Shown: positions 62,841-64,000 of the stretch, in pieces
Layout of the letters: each line of letters starts with the position of its first letter
How positions within the stretch are numbered: position 1 is the stretch's first letter
Assembly: GCA_937926785.1 (NCBI GenBank)
Contig: CALBBQ010000024.1
Span: 31,303 to 95,302 of the forward strand
DNA: 64,000 bases
Origin: an uncultured Bacteroidales bacterium
GTDB taxonomy: Bacteria; Bacteroidota; Bacteroidia; Bacteroidales; Tenuifilaceae
Direction of reading: 5' to 3'
Program-made: the position numbers and the translations under genes
The notes under the pieces: generated by a model
The model's input: only the letters and a program-made list of their open reading frames with translations
What the model was told of the DNA's origin: nothing
Databases searched by the model: none

Positions 62841-64000
62841 TTGAATTCTTTTATTAAAAAAATTATTATTTACTCGTTAGGGAACTTTAGTGTTATACTG
62901 ATAAATTTTTTATTAGTTCCTTTTTATACATTTGATTTCTCACAGGCAGAGTTAGGATACTATGATATTATTGTTACAACCGCTAATCTTATAGTACCTA
63001 TTGTTACACTGCAGGTTGAGGTTGCTCTTTTAAGATGGTTAATAAATGAGAAAAGTATAGAAAAACAATCACATTTTATTCAGAATAGCATTCTTTTAAT
63101 CTTTTTATCTGTTTTATTTTTTTCTGCAATATTTTTTATTTATAATTATATTTATTCTTTAAATAATGTTTTGTTTATTTACTTTTATTTTGTTTTATTC
63201 TTTATTTATCCTTTTTTTAAGCAATTATTAAGAAGTTTAGGTTTAGCAAAACTTTATGTAATAGTTGAATTTTTATATACTCTTCTTTTTTTAATCGGTG
63301 CGATTATTTCAATTGCAATGTTAAATATAGGAGTTAAGGGTCTACTTATATCAAATATATTGTCATTAATTATTATTGAAATATTTATTTTTTTTAAATT
63401 AAAAGTATTTAGATTTATTAAATTCATTAAAGTTGATTACACACTGATTAAGCAAATTCTTTCATATTCTTTACCTTTAGTTGTAAATGCATTAAGTATA
63501 TGGTTTTTTTCTTATTCGGTTAAATATTTAATTTTAATGGTTAATGGTTATGATGCAAATGGAATATTTGCTGTTGCTTTAAAATTTTCATCAATTATTC
63601 AAGTTTTTAATTCAATTTTCTACTTAGCGTGGCAGGAAGAAGCATTTATCAGATATAATCAAAGTGATAGAAATGTTTTCTTTAAAAGAGTTCTTGATAT
63701 TTATGTTTTTGCATTATTTTTAATATTGATTTTAATCATATCATTTCAACATTTTTTCGTGCCATTTTTAATTGATAACAAATTCAGTGAAGTAGTTAAT
63801 TATATTCCAATACTATCTTTGAGTTATTTATTTATATCTTTAGCATATTTCTTCGGAGTCATTTTTCAATGTGCTAAAAAAACTAAGCCAATATCACATT
63901 CTTCTTTATTGGCTAGTATGATTATATTATTATTTGGTTTATTTTATAAGGATAGTTATAATTTATATGTAGCAGCATATTCTTTCTTATCAAGTTCCTT
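62841..64000 (+). CDS. Wzx-like O-antigen/polysaccharide flippase (partial, runs off the window)
   Basis: An uninterrupted frame runs from a TTG at 62841 to the window end, about 386 codons. The product opens NSFIKKIIIYSLGNFSVILINFLLVPFYT and has about ten hydrophobic helices. SYSLPLVVNALSIWFF and GIFAVALKFSSIIQVFNSIFYLAWQE match the polysaccharide-transporter (PST/MOP) plan. There is no in-frame ATG for the first 150 codons, so TTG is the likely start. The GC content is strikingly low, near a quarter by eye, against about 45 percent in the neighbours, as is usual for transferred wzx genes. Confidence 0.82.
   Translation, partial: MNSFIKKIIIYSLGNFSVILINFLLVPFYTFDFSQAELGYYDIIVTTANLIVPIVTLQVEVALLRWLINEKSIEKQSHFIQNSILLIFLSVLFFSAIFFIYNYIYSLNNVLFIYFYFVLFFIYPFFKQLLRSLGLAKLYVIVEFLYTLLFLIGAIISIAMLNIGVKGLLISNILSLIIIEIFIFFKLKVFRFIKFIKVDYTLIKQILSYSLPLVVNALSIWFFSYSVKYLILMVNGYDANGIFAVALKFSSIIQVFNSIFYLAWQEEAFIRYNQSDRNVFFKRVLDIYVFALFLILILIISFQHFFVPFLIDNKFSEVVNYIPILSLSYLFISLAYFFGVIFQCAKKTKPISHSSLLASMIILLFGLFYKDSYNLYVAAYSFLSSS

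Overview
The window comes from a Bacteroidota chromosome, most likely an anaerobic member of the Bacteroidales or a close relative. The evidence is: -7 boxes of the TAnnTTTG type (with TTTG or a near match about 20 bases upstream), many Sec and lipoprotein signals with short A-rich leaders, GLPGLI, DUF5916 and FKBP-lipoprotein families typical of the phylum, and pyruvate phosphate dikinase together with a biotin-enzyme carboxyltransferase. The exact genus cannot be read from the sequence.

Layout. 1-99 is the start of a leftward tricorn/S41-like protease. 301-3378 is a GH3 glycosidase fused to a serine hydrolase. 3.4-4.1 kb is non-coding and holds a candidate structured RNA. 4.1-8.1 kb has a small secreted Cys protein, a GLPGLI protein and an outer-membrane barrel. 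8.1-9.4 kb has a metallo-hydrolase and two tRNA-Leu genes, one with a 103-bp tandem repeat built on its own 5' end. 9.5-23 kb is housekeeping and protein catabolism: DPP-IV, PPDK, an ankyrin-barrel protein, a carboxyltransferase, a second S9 peptidase, an M14 carboxypeptidase and tRNA-Tyr/tRNA-Thr. 23-26 kb has ribH, a TPR protein, recF and a DciA-like gene. 26-39.8 kb has a TetR/thioesterase pair, a DUF5916 protein, lipoprotein MsrA, an M3 peptidase, a decayed amidohydrolase, an aminomutase-like radical SAM enzyme, transporters and an RsmI-like methylase. 39.8-44.7 kb is a four-gene run of FKBP lipoproteins behind nrnA, divergent from ndk. 44.9-45.2 kb is tRNA-Arg with a 114-bp tandem repeat built on its own 3' end. 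45.3-54.8 kb has rplS, a C69 dipeptidase, anmK, a lipid A-type acyltransferase, an M23 peptidase and a coiled-coil protein/zapA/6S-like RNA/rny unit.

From 54.8 kb to the end is a surface polysaccharide locus. Four genes (wbpE, wbpD, wbpB, wbpA types) make UDP-GlcNAc(3NAc)A. A UDP-glucose dehydrogenase and a UDP-glucuronate 4-epimerase make UDP-GlcA and UDP-GalA. A very AT-rich Wzx-like flippase is cut by the window end. The modules of this locus are separated by long arrays of a 7-bp repeat. Three arrays run directly into start codons, and one starts inside a stop codon.

The least explained structures are the heptamer arrays (18, 25, 32-33 and 35 units) and the two tRNA-end-anchored tandem repeats. 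Each tRNA repeat pairs a fragment of the adjacent tRNA with an inverted copy of itself.
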